Source: Patiria miniata (Eukaryota > Echinodermata > Asteroidea > Valvatida > Asterinidae). Taken from it: DNA of 64,000 nucleotides. Both the position numbers and the translations under genes were made by a program. The notes below the pieces were generated by a model, which saw only the letters and a list, made by a program, of their open reading frames with translations, searched no databases and was not told the DNA's origin. Positions 31,425 to 43,410 of this stretch are shown in pieces (positions within the stretch are counted from its first letter, which is position 1; the number at the start of each line of letters is the position of its first letter). The stretch spans positions 15,087,547 to 15,151,546 of the forward strand of contig NW_024037058.1 in assembly GCF_015706575.1 (NCBI RefSeq), in the 5' to 3' direction.

Positions 31425-32032
31425 ACTGAGGGGCATTCCAATACCTTTCAGCAGTTTCTGTAACATCTTTTGGTTTAAAAACAAAAAGATCTGCTACAGT
31501 GGATTAATAATGAGTGAAATTTTATCTTGAATACTTTATCAAGAAGCAGTTCAGTAGAACTTGTATTCATGGAACTGTACAATTTTTAAAAATATGGATA
31601 TGTTATTTAGAAAAGAACAAATCTAAAAGAAAATTAATAATTTGAAGAGAATGTTTAAGCATTACTTGTACAAAAACGACCTTCATGTGAACAACTCTGT
31701 CACAATTGTACACGATTGCTCGTAAAAAGTTTACTTGTTTTAACTTCATGACTGTAATGTAGGATTTCTCAAACAACTGTCCATGTCCACGTCTGTTAAT
31801 TGGACCATGTCGTAACTTCACACACGTTCCGTCGTTGTGCAGAAGTCACAATTTTGCTACTCTTGTGACTGTCAATTTTTGAGCACTGATTGATGCTTAT
31901 TGTATGAATATCATCGCAGTTACACGAAGTTCGCCAAAACATCCACAACTGATACCGGTATGTTCCGGTCGTTACTGAGTCATGTCATCACAATGTCAAC
32001 CCGTGTGAAGCCTAAGGTGTGTGCACAGGCTT
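31425..32032. other. GPCR-4 3' flank
   Basis: Type A flank with the variant start shared with GPCR-7 (GGGGCATTCCAATACCTTTC). No gene seen. Confidence 0.55.
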
Positions 32033-32244
32033 GTTGTATACTGATGCTGTGCATTGCTGATGCACATACATTACTGATGCTGATGATGTTGTAGTTTGCT
32101 GATGCTGTTATAGTTTGCTGATGCTGTTGTACATTACTGATGCTGTTGTACATTGCTGATGTTGTTGTGCAATCCTAATGCTGTTGTACATTGCTGATAC
32201 CATTTTGTACATTTCTGATGCTGCTGTACATTCAGAGATGCCAC
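32033..32244. repeat. 19-bp minisatellite block A
   Basis: About ten units with a few private substitutions. It ends at the GATGCCAC word, just before the MITE. Confidence 0.87.
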
Positions 32245-32247
32245 AGG

Positions 32248-32485
32248 GGCCCAATTTGTGCTTACCTTGCCTCCATCTATTTCATAGGGACCGTTAAGCA
32301 GTAAGCACAGCAAAAGCACGCTTAACCTCAAAAGAAACCTTTGCTTAAATCAGTGACGTAACAATCGAAATCTCCATGCGCGCCCAACCGTTAGCATGAA
32401 ATAGTGCTTAAGCAGCAGCATGATTTTCTGCTATAGTAAGCACAACTTTTCTGCTTACTGTTAAGCAGTGCTATGAAATTGGGCC
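32248..32485. mobile_element. 238-bp MITE with AGG target duplication
   Basis: Perfect 10-bp ends GGCCCAATTT / AAATTGGGCC. AGG is duplicated on both sides (32245-32247, 32486-32488). All sister spacers read GCCACAGGGTCTGC uninterrupted here. The interior repeats TTAAGCAG/CTGCTTA words in both orientations. It is private to this spacer, so it inserted after the last unit duplication. Confidence 0.85.
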
Positions 32486-32488
32486 AGG

Positions 32489-32980
32489 GTCTGCTTAAAA
32501 AAAGGGAAATTTGTTTTTTTGAGCACTGATTTTTGAGCACTGATTTTTGTTAAAAAGCTACTCCGAACATAAAGTCCCCATTGTCATTTTTCTCCTGTAG
32601 CCAAGCCTATTTCCATTTATTTTGTATTTTTGCTTCTATGGCCTTTAAGCTGTCGGTTCGTTCTCTATTTCTAGTTTTTCTTTGATGGCCGGAAAAAACA
32701 GAATTTGATGAGAATTTTTAAAAAACGGAATCCTGGCCAAAAAAACCCGGAAAAGTGGCATCTCTGTATATTCCTGATGCTTTTGTACATTGCTGATGCT
32801 GTTGCACATTGATGATGCTGTTGCTTATTGCTGACGCTGTTGTACATTGCTGATGATGTTGTGCATTCATAATATTGTTGTTCATTGCTGATGTTGTTGT
32901 ATATTGCTGATACTGTTGTATATTGCTGATACTGTTGTACATTTCTGATGTTGTTGTGTATTCGTAATGTTGTTGCACAT
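32489..32980. repeat. Interval and minisatellite block B (32766-32980)
   Basis: Interval with doubled 'gagcactgattttt', then about eleven 19-bp units. Confidence 0.85.
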
Positions 32981-33860
32981 TTATTTTTGTGTGGTGTACT
33001 GCTGATGCATGAAGTTGCGCATTGCTGCTACGAGCACTAGGTTAGGGTTGTATTCCATGTAAGAAAGGACCCAGATAATAACACAGCCACTCAACTTCAA
33101 GTCCACTTACTGAACATTTATTGATTATTACTGAATAAATTATGTTGCTTGCGCTGATGATTCTGCTGTAAAGTTGTCTTTGTTGCAGGTTTTATGTGTT
33201 ATTAGCAGGGAGTTGACAATCAGTCAAAAATGGACCTGCACCCTTAGCTTTGAGGTTGCTCTGAGAGGTTTCTCATCTACATGTAGGTATTAAGAAACAT
33301 GGTTTGAGAAGATTGTCTCCACCCTAATGAAGGTGTCAAACATATAAATCCAAACAGACTTACCAGGAGGTTGGGCCCGGAGATGCCCCACCACTAAAGG
33401 ACAGGAATTCAATTTTTTCCCCTTGGAAAATTGCTATGTGACCAGGTGAAAGCAATTGAGAGCATTGATCATATGTTCAAAATGCACAAAAAAAACCATA
33501 TAGGGTTTGCAAGAAAACAATGCATAGCAATGACATCAAAGGGAAGGGGTCCAGCAATGAAATCAACATTTTCAGAATGGTGCTAACAGACTATTTAACA
33601 GACTATTTTTCCGCAGTTAGATTACAGGCGTTATTTGCTAACTCATGGAATGTGATTCTTGTTCGAACATCCGGTAACCGAACAGAGATTGTTCCTGCAC
33701 ATCAAACAAAAACACTCGATGTTTGTGGACAAACACATGACTGATTCGGCATTATTATTTGTTGTTGTATTTTTAAGTCATAGCATAGACTGATAGGACA
33801 GATATGTGCAGTAAAAAGTTGCATAGTGATCAGCGCAAATAGTTCAGGAGATATGAAGTT
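32981..33860. other. Spacer 4 mid-region
   Basis: Type A mid-spacer. The G-run present in all sister units is reduced to GGGAAGGGG near 33541. No gene seen. Confidence 0.5.
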
Positions 33861-34311
33861 ACTACAATTTTCATCTATAACACATCCTGGCCTAGGTACA
33901 TAACACCTTCAGCCCAATCAGACCTATCGTCCTAATTATAAGCCTTCAAAATATGCACGTTTAATATGACGTCACATGTCACGTGATGACGTCATCGTGA
34001 TGTCACTACAATTTTCACCTATAACACATCCCAGTCTAGGTACATACCAACTTTCAACCCAATCGGACCTGTAGTTATGTAGATATGCCTTTAAAATATG
34101 CACATTTAATGTGATGTCATGTGACTCATGATGACGCCATCGTGATGCCACTACAATTTTCATCTATAATACATCCCGGTCTAGGTACCGGTACATACCA
34201 ACTTTCATCTCAATCGGCCTTGTAGTTCTGTAGATAAAGGCCTTCAAAATATGCACATTAAATGTGACGTCATGGCTCAATTGATGACGTCATGATGACG
34301 TCATTGTTCGG
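33861..34311. promoter_or_regulatory. CRE/E-box tandem repeat array, spacer 4
   Basis: Three units with the same layout as spacer 0. The distal part has three TGACGTCA palindromes in close succession. Confidence 0.62.
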
Positions 34312-34631
34312 CACACATATATTTAGATGCTGGTCCAAGTGTGTGTCTAGTTTAAAGTCATCGGTTAGTTTTAATGCCAAAAAAAAGTGCCTTCCACGAT
34401 GAAAACGTGTAAAGATGCTATGGGGAAACAGCCAATAAATAAATAAAAACTAGACTTTGAGCTTGATGTTTTCCCAGTCAGGAGTCTCCAATTTTAAATA
34501 GCAATAATGCTGCTGCTTATCTGACAATCAAGTCATCCACTTCTTGACATGAGGCCAGTTATTTAAGGTACCGGTAGGCATAAGCAACAGTTGAGGACAA
34601 GTTGGCTTGTTGTTTTAAAAAGGGTTATTAA
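34312..34631. other. A/T-rich tail of spacer 4
   Basis: AATAAA signals near 34436. No gene seen. Confidence 0.5.
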
Positions 34632-34995
34632 GGCCAAAAAAAAAATAAGTCGGTCTCTGGTCAGTGCGCGCGTCGATTTTAATCATGCGAATCAATCTTT
34701 TTTTTCCCCAAAATGTTCCCCGGTAGCTCCAACAGCGCCCTCTATTGCCGCACCTCCTCAAGTTTTTTTTTACCAAAGAGCACCAAGGAATGGGAAATTG
34801 CACCATGCCAAATGATCGAGAGCACCAAGGTAAATTATGAAGGACACCAATGTACATGAGGACACCAAAAAGTAAAATAGTACCCCACCTTGTCTGTACA
34901 ATCCAAGCTTGAAAAAAAAAAAAAAAAAGCCGCGTCGCCGCGTCAATTCTGGAACTTTGGTCTGACCAGAGACCGAATATTTTTTTGAGGGGGCC
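34632..34995. mobile_element. MITE with TAA target duplication
   Basis: Same insertion as 3793-4173, with shorter A/T runs. TAA flanks are at 34629-34631 and 34996-34998. Confidence 0.8.
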
Positions 34996-35510
34996 TAAAA
35001 ACAGATTAAACATGTTAAACTGGCAAAGTTAATTACATTGCATTGTAAATGGAAATTGGCAGGTAATGGCATTTTGCAGGAAATTAACTGTAGCGCAAAA
35101 TGCGTTCCACGGTTGCTTTAAATGTAATATCGACGTGCCACTCACTATGGCAATATTATATGCCAATCAAAAAAAGAAAGAAAGATAATCAAGGAACCAA
35201 CCAGAGACTGGCCAATCAGCGCTGACCTATGGTTATTTACACACTTCCTCATCCTGTGCATGAGAAGGACAAGCCGCACCCATTTAATTCTTTTCAAGAG
35301 ATGAAGCCTACGTACAAAAATCTCTGGATGCAGTTTACCACTCACTTACAATCTGTGATGTTTTTCCCACTACATTTATTCTTATTACGTTCAAACTACT
35401 CTATGCATTAATGAAAGATTTCTGACAAATATCAGTTCTGCTGTCTGTGTAATTCATACCCTGGAGTTAAATAAAAATTCCTACTAACGGATTGAACCTG
35501 ACCAAGCAAC
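34996..35510 (+). promoter_or_regulatory. Upstream region of GPCR-5
   Basis: Nearly identical to the region before GPCR-1, including CCAAT, TATA-like run and TACTAAC. Confidence 0.5.
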
Positions 35511-36512
35511 ATGAACATCCACATGAATTCAACAGGAAGTAGTGAAGACCTGTCTTCATTCAATGCATCCACGACCCCAACAACTCAGGACAGAATTGAG
35601 TACAACTTCATCCGATGCATCCTGCTCGTCATAACGACCATCCTACTTCTGACCCTCAACCCGCTGTGTCTTGTGGTCCTGAGGCATGTCCGTAGCATCC
35701 AGGAAACAACCAAGATATTCCTCAGATCCATGACGATTGCCGATCTCGGGGTGGGACTCTTCCGAGCTCTACCGATGACTGTACTTGCAATTTCCGAGAC
35801 TGAGCATATTGGCGAGGCATTTTGCAAAGTGCTGTCATTTACCGACAGCATATTAATCTACAGTCCCCAGACGTCACTCCTGCTGCTGACTGTGGACCGC
35901 TACATTTCGGTGGTGTACGCGTTGCGCTACCCATCTCTTGTAACTGTGAAGCGGGCTCGAATTTCAGTCTGTTGTATGTGGGGAACCCTTGCATTGATGA
36001 TAACTGTATACGGATTAGCATCACATTGGAAAACCATTTACAGCAAACCCATCCACATGTGTTTATTTCGGTCAGAATCCTGCACGATAATTGTAACAAT
36101 AGTCTATTCAACCATAATAGTCAGCACTCTGTTGGTTACTATCATAGCATATGCACGACTGTTCATGATATCACGACACCAAGCAAGAGCCATCCAGGTT
36201 GAAAACCAAATCGCTCAACCAGGAAACCCTGCTGCGAGGCCTGACAACAAGGCTCTGAAAACAGTCCTTATTATAGTTTTGACTGCATCTATTGCCAACC
36301 TCTTGCCACTCTGTGCGTTTCTACTCTTACAACCCCTATCGGTACACCCAATAGTATTCCTGTTCACCTATGTGCTGCCTGTCCTGACAAACAGTTGGCT
36401 TAACACAGTCATCTATTATCTCAGAAACCAAGATTGCCGTCGAGCGACCCATGATTTTCTGATATCGAACTATCGATCCTGTAAACGCTGCCTGCCATTG
36501 GTTGCAAACTGA
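35511..36512 (+). CDS. Class A GPCR, GPCR-5 (333 aa)
   Basis: Complete open frame, closest relative of GPCR-0. The TM2/TM3 cassette is a hybrid: EHIGEAFC from one class joined to KVLSFTDSILIY from the other. ECL2 reads GLASHWKTIYSKPIHMC followed by FRSESC, which adds a second cysteine near TM5 that is unique to GPCR-0 and -5. ECL3 is LQPLSVHPIVF, again private to this pair. TM6 has TASIANL. TM7 is the N-T-V-I-Y form. All structural hallmarks are intact. Confidence 0.93.
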   Translation: MNIHMNSTGSSEDLSSFNASTTPTTQDRIEYNFIRCILLVITTILLLTLNPLCLVVLRHVRSIQETTKIFLRSMTIADLGVGLFRALPMTVLAISETEHIGEAFCKVLSFTDSILIYSPQTSLLLLTVDRYISVVYALRYPSLVTVKRARISVCCMWGTLALMITVYGLASHWKTIYSKPIHMCLFRSESCTIIVTIVYSTIIVSTLLVTIIAYARLFMISRHQARAIQVENQIAQPGNPAARPDNKALKTVLIIVLTASIANLLPLCAFLLLQPLSVHPIVFLFTYVLPVLTNSWLNTVIYYLRNQDCRRATHDFLISNYRSCKRCLPLVAN

Positions 36513-37119
36513 ACTGAGGGGCGTTCCAATCACTATTGACAGTTTCTGTAACATCTTTTGGTATAAAAACAAACAAATCTGCTACAGTGGATTAATAATG
36601 AGTGAAATTTTATCATGAGTACTTTATCAAGAAGCAGTTCAGTAGAACTTGTATTCATGGAATGGTACAATTTTTTAAAAATATGGATATGTTATTTAGA
36701 AAAGAACAAATCTAAAAGAAAATTAATAATTTGAAGAGAATGTTTAAGCATTACTTGTACAAAAACGACCTTCATGTGAACAACTTTGTCTCAATTGTAC
36801 ACAATTGCTTGTAAAAAGTATACTTTTTTTAACTTCATGACTGTAATGTAGGATTTTTCAAACAATTGTCCATGTCCACATCTGTTAATTGGACCATGTC
36901 GTAACTTCACACACGTTCCGTCGTGGTGCAGAAGTCACAATTTTGCTACTCTTGTGACTGTCAATTTTTGAGCACTGATTGATGCTTATTGTATGAATAT
37001 CATCGCAGTTACACGAAGTTCGCCAAAACATCCACAACTGATACCGGTATGTTCCGGTCATTACTGAGTCATGTCATCACAATGTCAACCCGTGTGAAGC
37101 CTAAGGTGTGTGCACAGGC
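36513..37119. other. GPCR-5 3' flank
   Basis: Almost base-for-base the same as 817-1423 (offset 35696). No gene seen. Confidence 0.6.
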
Positions 37120-37810
37120 TTGTTGTATACTGATGCTGTACATTGCTGATGCACATACATTACTGATGCTGATGATGTTGTAGTTTGCTGATGCTGTTGT
37201 ACATTGCTGATGCTGTTGTACATTGCTGATGTTGTTGTGCAATCCTAATGCTGTTGTACATTGCTGATACCATTTTGTACATTTCTGATGCTGCTGTACA
37301 TTCAGAGATGCCACAGGGTCTGCTTAAAAAAAGGGAACTTTTTTTTTTGAGCACTGATTTTTGAGCACTGATTTTTGTTAAAAAGCTACTCCGAACACAA
37401 AGTCCCCATTGTCATCTTTCTCCTGTAGCCAAGCCTATGTCCATTTATTTTGTACTTTTGCTTCTATGGCCTTTAAGCTGTCGGTTCGTTCTCTATTTCT
37501 AGTTTTTCTTTGATGGCCGGAAAAACCGGAATTTTATGAGAATTTTAGAAAACCGGAATCCTGGCCAAAAAACCCCGGAAAAGTGGCATCTCTGTATATT
37601 CCTGATGCTTTTGTACATTGCTGATGCTGTTGCACATTGATGATGCTGTTGCTTATTGCTGACGCTGTTGTACATTGCTGATGATGTTGTGCATTCATAA
37701 TATTGTTGTTCATTGCTGATGTTGTTGTATATTGCTGATACTGTTGTATATTGCTGATACTGTTGTACATTTCTGATCTTGTTGTGCATTCGTAATGTTG
37801 TTGCACATTA
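37120..37810. repeat. 19-bp minisatellite, blocks A (37120-37305) and B (37594-37810)
   Basis: Matches 1424-2136 except that block A has exactly one 19-bp unit fewer. This shifts the alignment offset from 35696 to 35677 for the rest of the spacer. Confidence 0.9.
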
Positions 37811-38693
37811 ATTTTTGTGTGGTGTACTGCTGATGCATGAAGTTGCGCATTGCTGCTACGAGCACTAGGTTAGGGTTGTATTCCATGTAAGAAAGGACCC
37901 AGATAATAACACAGCCACTCAACTTCAAGTCCACTTACTGTACATTTATTGATTATTACTGAATAAATTATGTTGCTTGCGCCGACGATTCTGCTGTAAA
38001 GTTGTCTTTGTTGCAGGTTTTATGTGTTATTAGCAGGGAGTTGACAATCAGTCAAAAATGGACCTGCACCCTTAGCTTTGAGGTTGCTCTGAGAGGTTTC
38101 TCATCTAGGTATTAAGAAACATGGTTTGAGAAGATTGTCTCCACCGTTATGAAGGTGTCAAACATATAAATCCCAACAGACTTACCGGTAGGTTGGGCCC
38201 GGAGATGCCCTATCACTAAAGGACAGGAATTCAATTTTTTCCCCTTGGAAAATTGATATGTGACCAGGTGAAAGCAATTGAGAGCATTGATCATATGCTC
38301 AAAATGCACCAAAAAAACCATATAGGGTTTGCAAGAAAACAATGCATAGCAATGACATTAAGGGGGAAGGGGGGGGGGGGTCCAGCAATGAAATCAACAT
38401 TTTCAGAATGGTGCTAACAGACTATTTAACAGACTATTTTTCCGCAGTTAGATTACAGGCGTTATTTGCTAACTCATGGAAAGTGATTCTTGTTCGAACA
38501 TCCGGTAACCGAACAGAGATTGTTCCTGCACATCAAACAAAAACACTTGATGTTTGTGGACAAACACATGACTGATTCGGCATTATTATTTGTTGTTGTA
38601 TTTTTATGTCATAGCATATAGACTGATAGGACAGATATGTGCAGTAAAAAGTTGCATAGTGATCAGCGCAAATAGTTCAGGAGCTATGAAGTT
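37811..38693. other. Spacer 5 mid-region
   Basis: Very similar to 2137-3011. The G-run near 38372 is longer. No gene seen. Confidence 0.5.
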
Positions 38694-39027
38694 ACTACAA
38701 TTTTCATCTATAACACATCCCAGCCTAGGTACATAACGACTTTCAACCCAATCAGACCTGTCGTCCTGTAGATATAAGCCTTCAAAATAAATATGTACGT
38801 TCAATATGACGTCACATGTCACATGATGACGTCATCGTGATGTCACTACAATTTTCATCTATAACACATCCCAGTCTAGGTACATACCAACTTTCAACCC
38901 AATGTAGTTATGTAGATATGCCTTTAAAATATGCACATTTAATGTGATGTCACGTGACTCATGATGACGCCATCGTGATGCCACTACAATTTTCATCTAT
39001 AACACATCCCGGTCTAGGTACATACCA
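38694..39027. promoter_or_regulatory. CRE/E-box array, spacer 5 (truncated)
   Basis: Two full units and part of a third, which breaks off after GGTCTAGGTACATACCA where the insertion below begins. The distal TGACGTCA pair is lost. Confidence 0.6.
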
Positions 39028-39200
39028 GTGTTGTAGGTCTCGAGACCGGTCTCGGTCTCGGTCTCGAGACCACTTTTTGCCGGTCTCGGTCTTGGTCTTG
39101 GTCTCGGGAGCTGTGGTCTCGGTCTTGGTCTCGGTCCCCTTTGGTCTCGATATTTTGGCTGGTCTCGAGTCGAGACCAGCCAAAAAGTGAGGGGGGCAGA
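39028..39200. repeat. GGTCTC/GAGACC palindromic simple-repeat cluster
   Basis: More than a dozen GGTCTC/GGTCTTG hexamer-like words. They are flanked and interrupted by their complements (TCTCGAGACC at the left, TGGTCTCGAGTCGAGACCA at the right) and followed by CAAAAAGTGAGGGGGGCAG. Likely the start of a private insertion. Arg/Ser-rich and Pro/Arg-rich frames over it are artefacts. Confidence 0.8.
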
Positions 39201-40621
39201 TTCTGCCCCCGGCCCTTTTAGGGTCAAGTAAAGAATCAGTTTAGGGCAAATGTGACTGCAGTGTGATGCTAATGGACATGTCCCTCTTCACTTTCTAGTG
39301 AGTGAGGCATAGTCCAATAACCATTGCTCCTCTTCTTATTTCTTGTTTTTATTGTGGGATGATCTGTTGAAACAAGCACTTTATAGCCATCCTCATTGAT
39401 TCCAAATACAACTGAGATTTAAATCTTATGAATCAAGACTGAAACATTATTTTTACCGTCAGATTTTGTATTTTGAATATGGGGAACAATTCAACTCTTT
39501 TTCCCTAGAAATATTGGTGATTTTTTTTCTATTTTCCTTTTCAATTTTGCCTTTATTCGTGGAGGCGGGAAAAGGTTTTTTTCCCCATTATATTTATTAA
39601 TGGATATTCATCAATTCGTAGACTGTTAAATTGGTATTAGTGGTGGACAGCTGAATTTTGTGATCTCTTTATTAAAATAGACATGACTTGGGAATAGAGT
39701 ATGCAAATTACGTGAAATGTTCACAGTTACTACTCAATAACATGTTCTTTATCCCAATTATATTTTTTACAAAATGGAGCGTGCCATTTTTTTTATATCA
39801 TACGGTCACTTTCTTTTTGACTCGCCATGTATTCATCTTTTCATCTGTGATAAACACAAATTGAGCTACTGCCATGGTCACACAAAAATAGAGTCTAATT
39901 GCCTGCCTCGTCTCCTTCCTAGATGTCAATTGCGTTTGCATGAGTCGAGAAGAATTGTGTTCCATTAATCGCTATATGCTGTTTACGGCCATCACAATAA
40001 ATGATTAATATATTGGCAATATGTTGTACTTGTTAATCACTAAAATATTCAAGTAAATTGCCCAGCAAAGTAGCTGATGCGGGGCGATACAATGGCATGG
40101 TACAAAACACAGAGAGGCGTGCGCACTGAGCCATGAATCCTTAAAGTACATCTCGCCCACCACATTCAGTTTGTGACAGCGCCCTTCTATTGTGTCGGCC
40201 ATATTCTCAAATAGGCTCATGACGATGATGACGGCGGGCAGATTAACAGAAGATAGATCAGGCAAATATTCATCAATCTTCTATAGTATATATAACATTA
40301 TTGACCATTAAACAAAAATAAAGTGGCATTACATTTCAGCCTTAGCCAGGCCTTCTTCAGAGGTAAATGACAGAGGAACAAGAAACAAACATGTGGGGGA
40401 CACACAAACATGCAGGGTTGGAAGGAGAATCACAAAGAGGGATTGGGGGGGGGGGGCAGACCAATCCATATCTGGCTACCATCTCTCAATTTTTTGGTCT
40501 ACATGTACAAATCTATATTCCATGACTGAAATTATTAAAATTAAATCAATATTTTCTTGCTCCAAATTTTTTTCGAATCAGGTTTACAAGGAGGTCCAAT
40601 GTAAAATTAAAGTTGCCAATG
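39201..40621. other. Private insertion, unique DNA
   Basis: About 1.4 kb with no counterpart in sister spacers. It replaces the end of the CRE array and most of the tail. Homology resumes at GTTGGCTTGTTGTTTT (40622). Short open frames at 39774-39968 (+), 40005-40265 (-) and 40393-40653 (+) show no recognisable domain. A 12-G run lies near 40445. It is probably transposon-derived, class unknown. Confidence 0.5.
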
Positions 40622-41157
40622 AGTTGGCTTGTTGTTTTAAAAAGGGTTATTAAAAACAGATTAAACGTGTGAAACTGGCAAAGCTAAATATAATGCATAT
40701 TAAATGGAAATAGGCAGGTAATGGCATTTTGCAGGAAGTTAACTGTAGCGCAAAATGCGTTCCAAGGTTGCTTTAAATGTAATATTGACGTGCCATTCAC
40801 TATGGCAATATTATATGCCAATAAAAAAAAAGACATTCATGAGCCAACGAGAGACTGGCCAATCAGCGCTGACCTATGGTTATTTACACACTTCCTCATC
40901 ATAAGCATGAGAAGGACAAGCCACACCCATTTAATTCTTTTCAAGAGATAAGGCATACGTACAAACATCTCTGGATGCAGTTTACCACTCACTTACAATG
41001 TGTGACATTTTTCCGACTACATTTATTCTTATTACGTTCAAACTGCTCTATGCATTAATGAAAGATTTTTGTCAAATATCAGTTCTGCTGTCTGTGTAAT
41101 TCATACCCTGGAGTAAAATAAAAATTTGTACTAACGGATTGAACCTGACCAGGCAAC
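40622..41157 (+). promoter_or_regulatory. Upstream region of GPCR-6
   Basis: TAA site empty at 40651-40653. CCAAT box near 40860. The TATA-like run is AAAATAAAAATT, followed by TACTAAC. Confidence 0.5.
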
Positions 41158-42093
41158 ATGAACATCCACATGAATTCAACAGGAAGTAGTGAAGACCTGT
41201 CTTCATTCAATGCATCCACGACCCCAACAACTGAAGACAGAAATGAGTACAACTTCATCCGATGCATCCTGCTCGTCATAACGACCATCCTACTTCTGAC
41301 CCTCAACCCGCTGTGTCTTGTGGTCCTGAGGCATGTCCGTAGCATCCAGGAAACAACTAAGATATTCCTCAGATCCATGACGATTGCCGATCTCGGGGTG
41401 GGACTCTTCCGAGCTCTACCGATGACTGTACTTGCAATTTCCGAGACTGAGCATATTGGCAAGACGTTTTGCCAAGTGCTGTCATTTGCCGGTGAAATGG
41501 TAATCTACAGTTCCCAGATGTCACTCCTGCTGCTGACTGTGGACCGCTACATTTCGGTGGTGTACGCGTTGCGCTACCCATCTCTTGTAACTGTGAAGCG
41601 GGCTCGAATTTCAGTCTGTTGTATGTGGGGAATCCTTGTATTGATAACAACTGCACACGGATTAACATCACATTGGAAAACCATTTACATCAAAACTACC
41701 TCAACGTGTTTTTTTCAGACAGGATCCTCCACGATAATTCTAGTAATAGTCTATTTACCCATAATAGTCAGCACTCTGTTGGTTACTATCATAGCATATG
41801 CACGACTGTTCATGATATCACGACACCAAGCGAGAGCCATCCAAGTCGAAAACCAAATCGCTCAACCGGGAAACCCTGCCGCAAGGCCCGACAACAAGGC
41901 CCTATACTTACAACACCTAACGGTACACCCAATAGTATTCCTGTTCACCTATGTGCTGCCTGTCCTGACAAACAGTTGGCTTAACGTGCTCATCTATTAT
42001 CTCAGAAACCAAGACTGCCGTCGAGTGACCCATGATCTTCTGATATCGAGCTACCGATCCTGTAAACGCTGCCTGCCATTGGTTGTAAACTGA
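41158..42093 (+). CDS. Class A GPCR, GPCR-6, TM6 deleted in frame (311 aa)
   Basis: The frame is open from ATG to TGA, but exactly 66 bp (22 codons) are missing between GCCCT and ATACTTA near 41901, compared with every sister copy. The deletion removes residues 250-271, which is essentially all of TM6 including P6.50. Both deletion borders carry CT, as expected for a replication slip or end joining. DRY, the disulfide cysteines and TM7 (N-V-L-I-Y) remain. ECL2 is the private GLTSHWKTIYIKTTSTCFF. A six-helix product is unlikely to signal normally. It may be a null allele, a misrouted protein or a dominant-negative partner; the sequence alone cannot tell. Confidence 0.88.
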   Translation: MNIHMNSTGSSEDLSSFNASTTPTTEDRNEYNFIRCILLVITTILLLTLNPLCLVVLRHVRSIQETTKIFLRSMTIADLGVGLFRALPMTVLAISETEHIGKTFCQVLSFAGEMVIYSSQMSLLLLTVDRYISVVYALRYPSLVTVKRARISVCCMWGILVLITTAHGLTSHWKTIYIKTTSTCFFQTGSSTIILVIVYLPIIVSTLLVTIIAYARLFMISRHQARAIQVENQIAQPGNPAARPDNKALYLQHLTVHPIVFLFTYVLPVLTNSWLNVLIYYLRNQDCRRVTHDLLISSYRSCKRCLPLVVN

Positions 42094-42695
42094 AGCGAGG
42101 GGCGTTCCAATCACTATTGACAGTTTCTGTAACATCTTTTGGTTTAAGAAAAAACAAATCTGCTACAGTGGATTAATAATGAGTGAAATTTTATCATGAA
42201 TACTTTATCAAGAAGCAGTTCAGTAGAACTTGTATTCATGGAATGGTACAATTTTTTTAAAATATGGATATGTTATTTAGAAAAGAACAAATCTAAAAGA
42301 AAATTACTAATTTGAAGAGAATGTTTAAGCATTACTTGTACAAAAACGACCTTCATGTGAACAACTCTGTCACAATTGTACACAATTGCTTGTAAAAAGT
42401 ATACTTTTTTAACTTCATGACTGTAATGTAGGATTACTCAAACAATTGTCCATGTCCACGTCTGTTAATTGGACCATGTTGTAACTTCACACACGTTCCA
42501 TCGTGGTGCAGAAGTCACAATTTTGCTACTCTTGTGACTGTCAATTTTTGAGCACTGATTGATGCTTATTGTATGAATATCATCGCAGTTACACGAAGTT
42601 CGCCAAAACATCCACAACTGATACCGGTATGTTCCGGTCATTACTGAGTCATGTCATCACAATGTCAACCCGTGTGAAGCCAAAGGTGTGTGCAC
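42094..42695. other. GPCR-6 3' flank
   Basis: Nearly identical to the flank of GPCR-9, and both begin from the same GPCR C-terminus (LPLVVN). No gene seen. Confidence 0.55.
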
Positions 42696-43410
42696 AGGCT
42701 TGTTGTATACTGATGCTGTACATTGCTGATGCACATACATTACTGATGCTGATGATGTTGTAGTTTGCTGATGCTGTTGTAGTTTGCTGATGCTGTTGTA
42801 CATTGCTGATGCTGTTGTACATTGCTGATGTTGTTGTGCAATCCTAATGCTGTTGTACATTGCTGATAACATTTTGTACATTTCTGATGCTGCTGTACAT
42901 TCAGAGATGCCACAGGGTCTGCTTAAAAAAAGGGAAATTCGTTTTTTTGAGCACTGATTTTTGAGCACTGATTTTTGTTAAAAAGCTACTCCGAACACAA
43001 AGTCCCCATTGTCATCTTTCTCCTGTAGCCAAGCCCATTTCCATTTATTTTGTATTTGTGCTTCTATGGCCTTTAAGCTGTCGGTTCGTTCTCTATTTCT
43101 AGTTTTTCTTTGATGGCCGGAAAAAAACGGAATTTTATGAGAATTTTTAAAAAACGGAATCCTGGCCAAAAAAACCCGGAAAAGTGGCATCTCTGGATAT
43201 TCCTGATGCTTTTGTATATTGCTGATGCTGTTGCACATTGATGATGCTGTTGCTTATTGCTGACGCTGTTGTACATTGCTGATGATGTTGTGCATTCATA
43301 ATATTGTTGTTCATTGCTGATGTTGTTGTATATTGCTGATACTGTTGTATATTGCTGATACTGTTGTACATTTCTGATGTTGTTGTGCATTCGTAATGTT
43401 GTTGCACATT
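42696..43410. repeat. 19-bp minisatellite, blocks A (42696-42906) and B (43195-43410)
   Basis: Same structure as spacer 9, with a private TGATAACAT variant at ~42865. Confidence 0.88.

Noticed and set aside
38959..39227. Arg/Ser-rich SR-like protein in the GGTCTC cluster
   Set aside because: Repeat-derived frames on both strands, absent from sister spacers.
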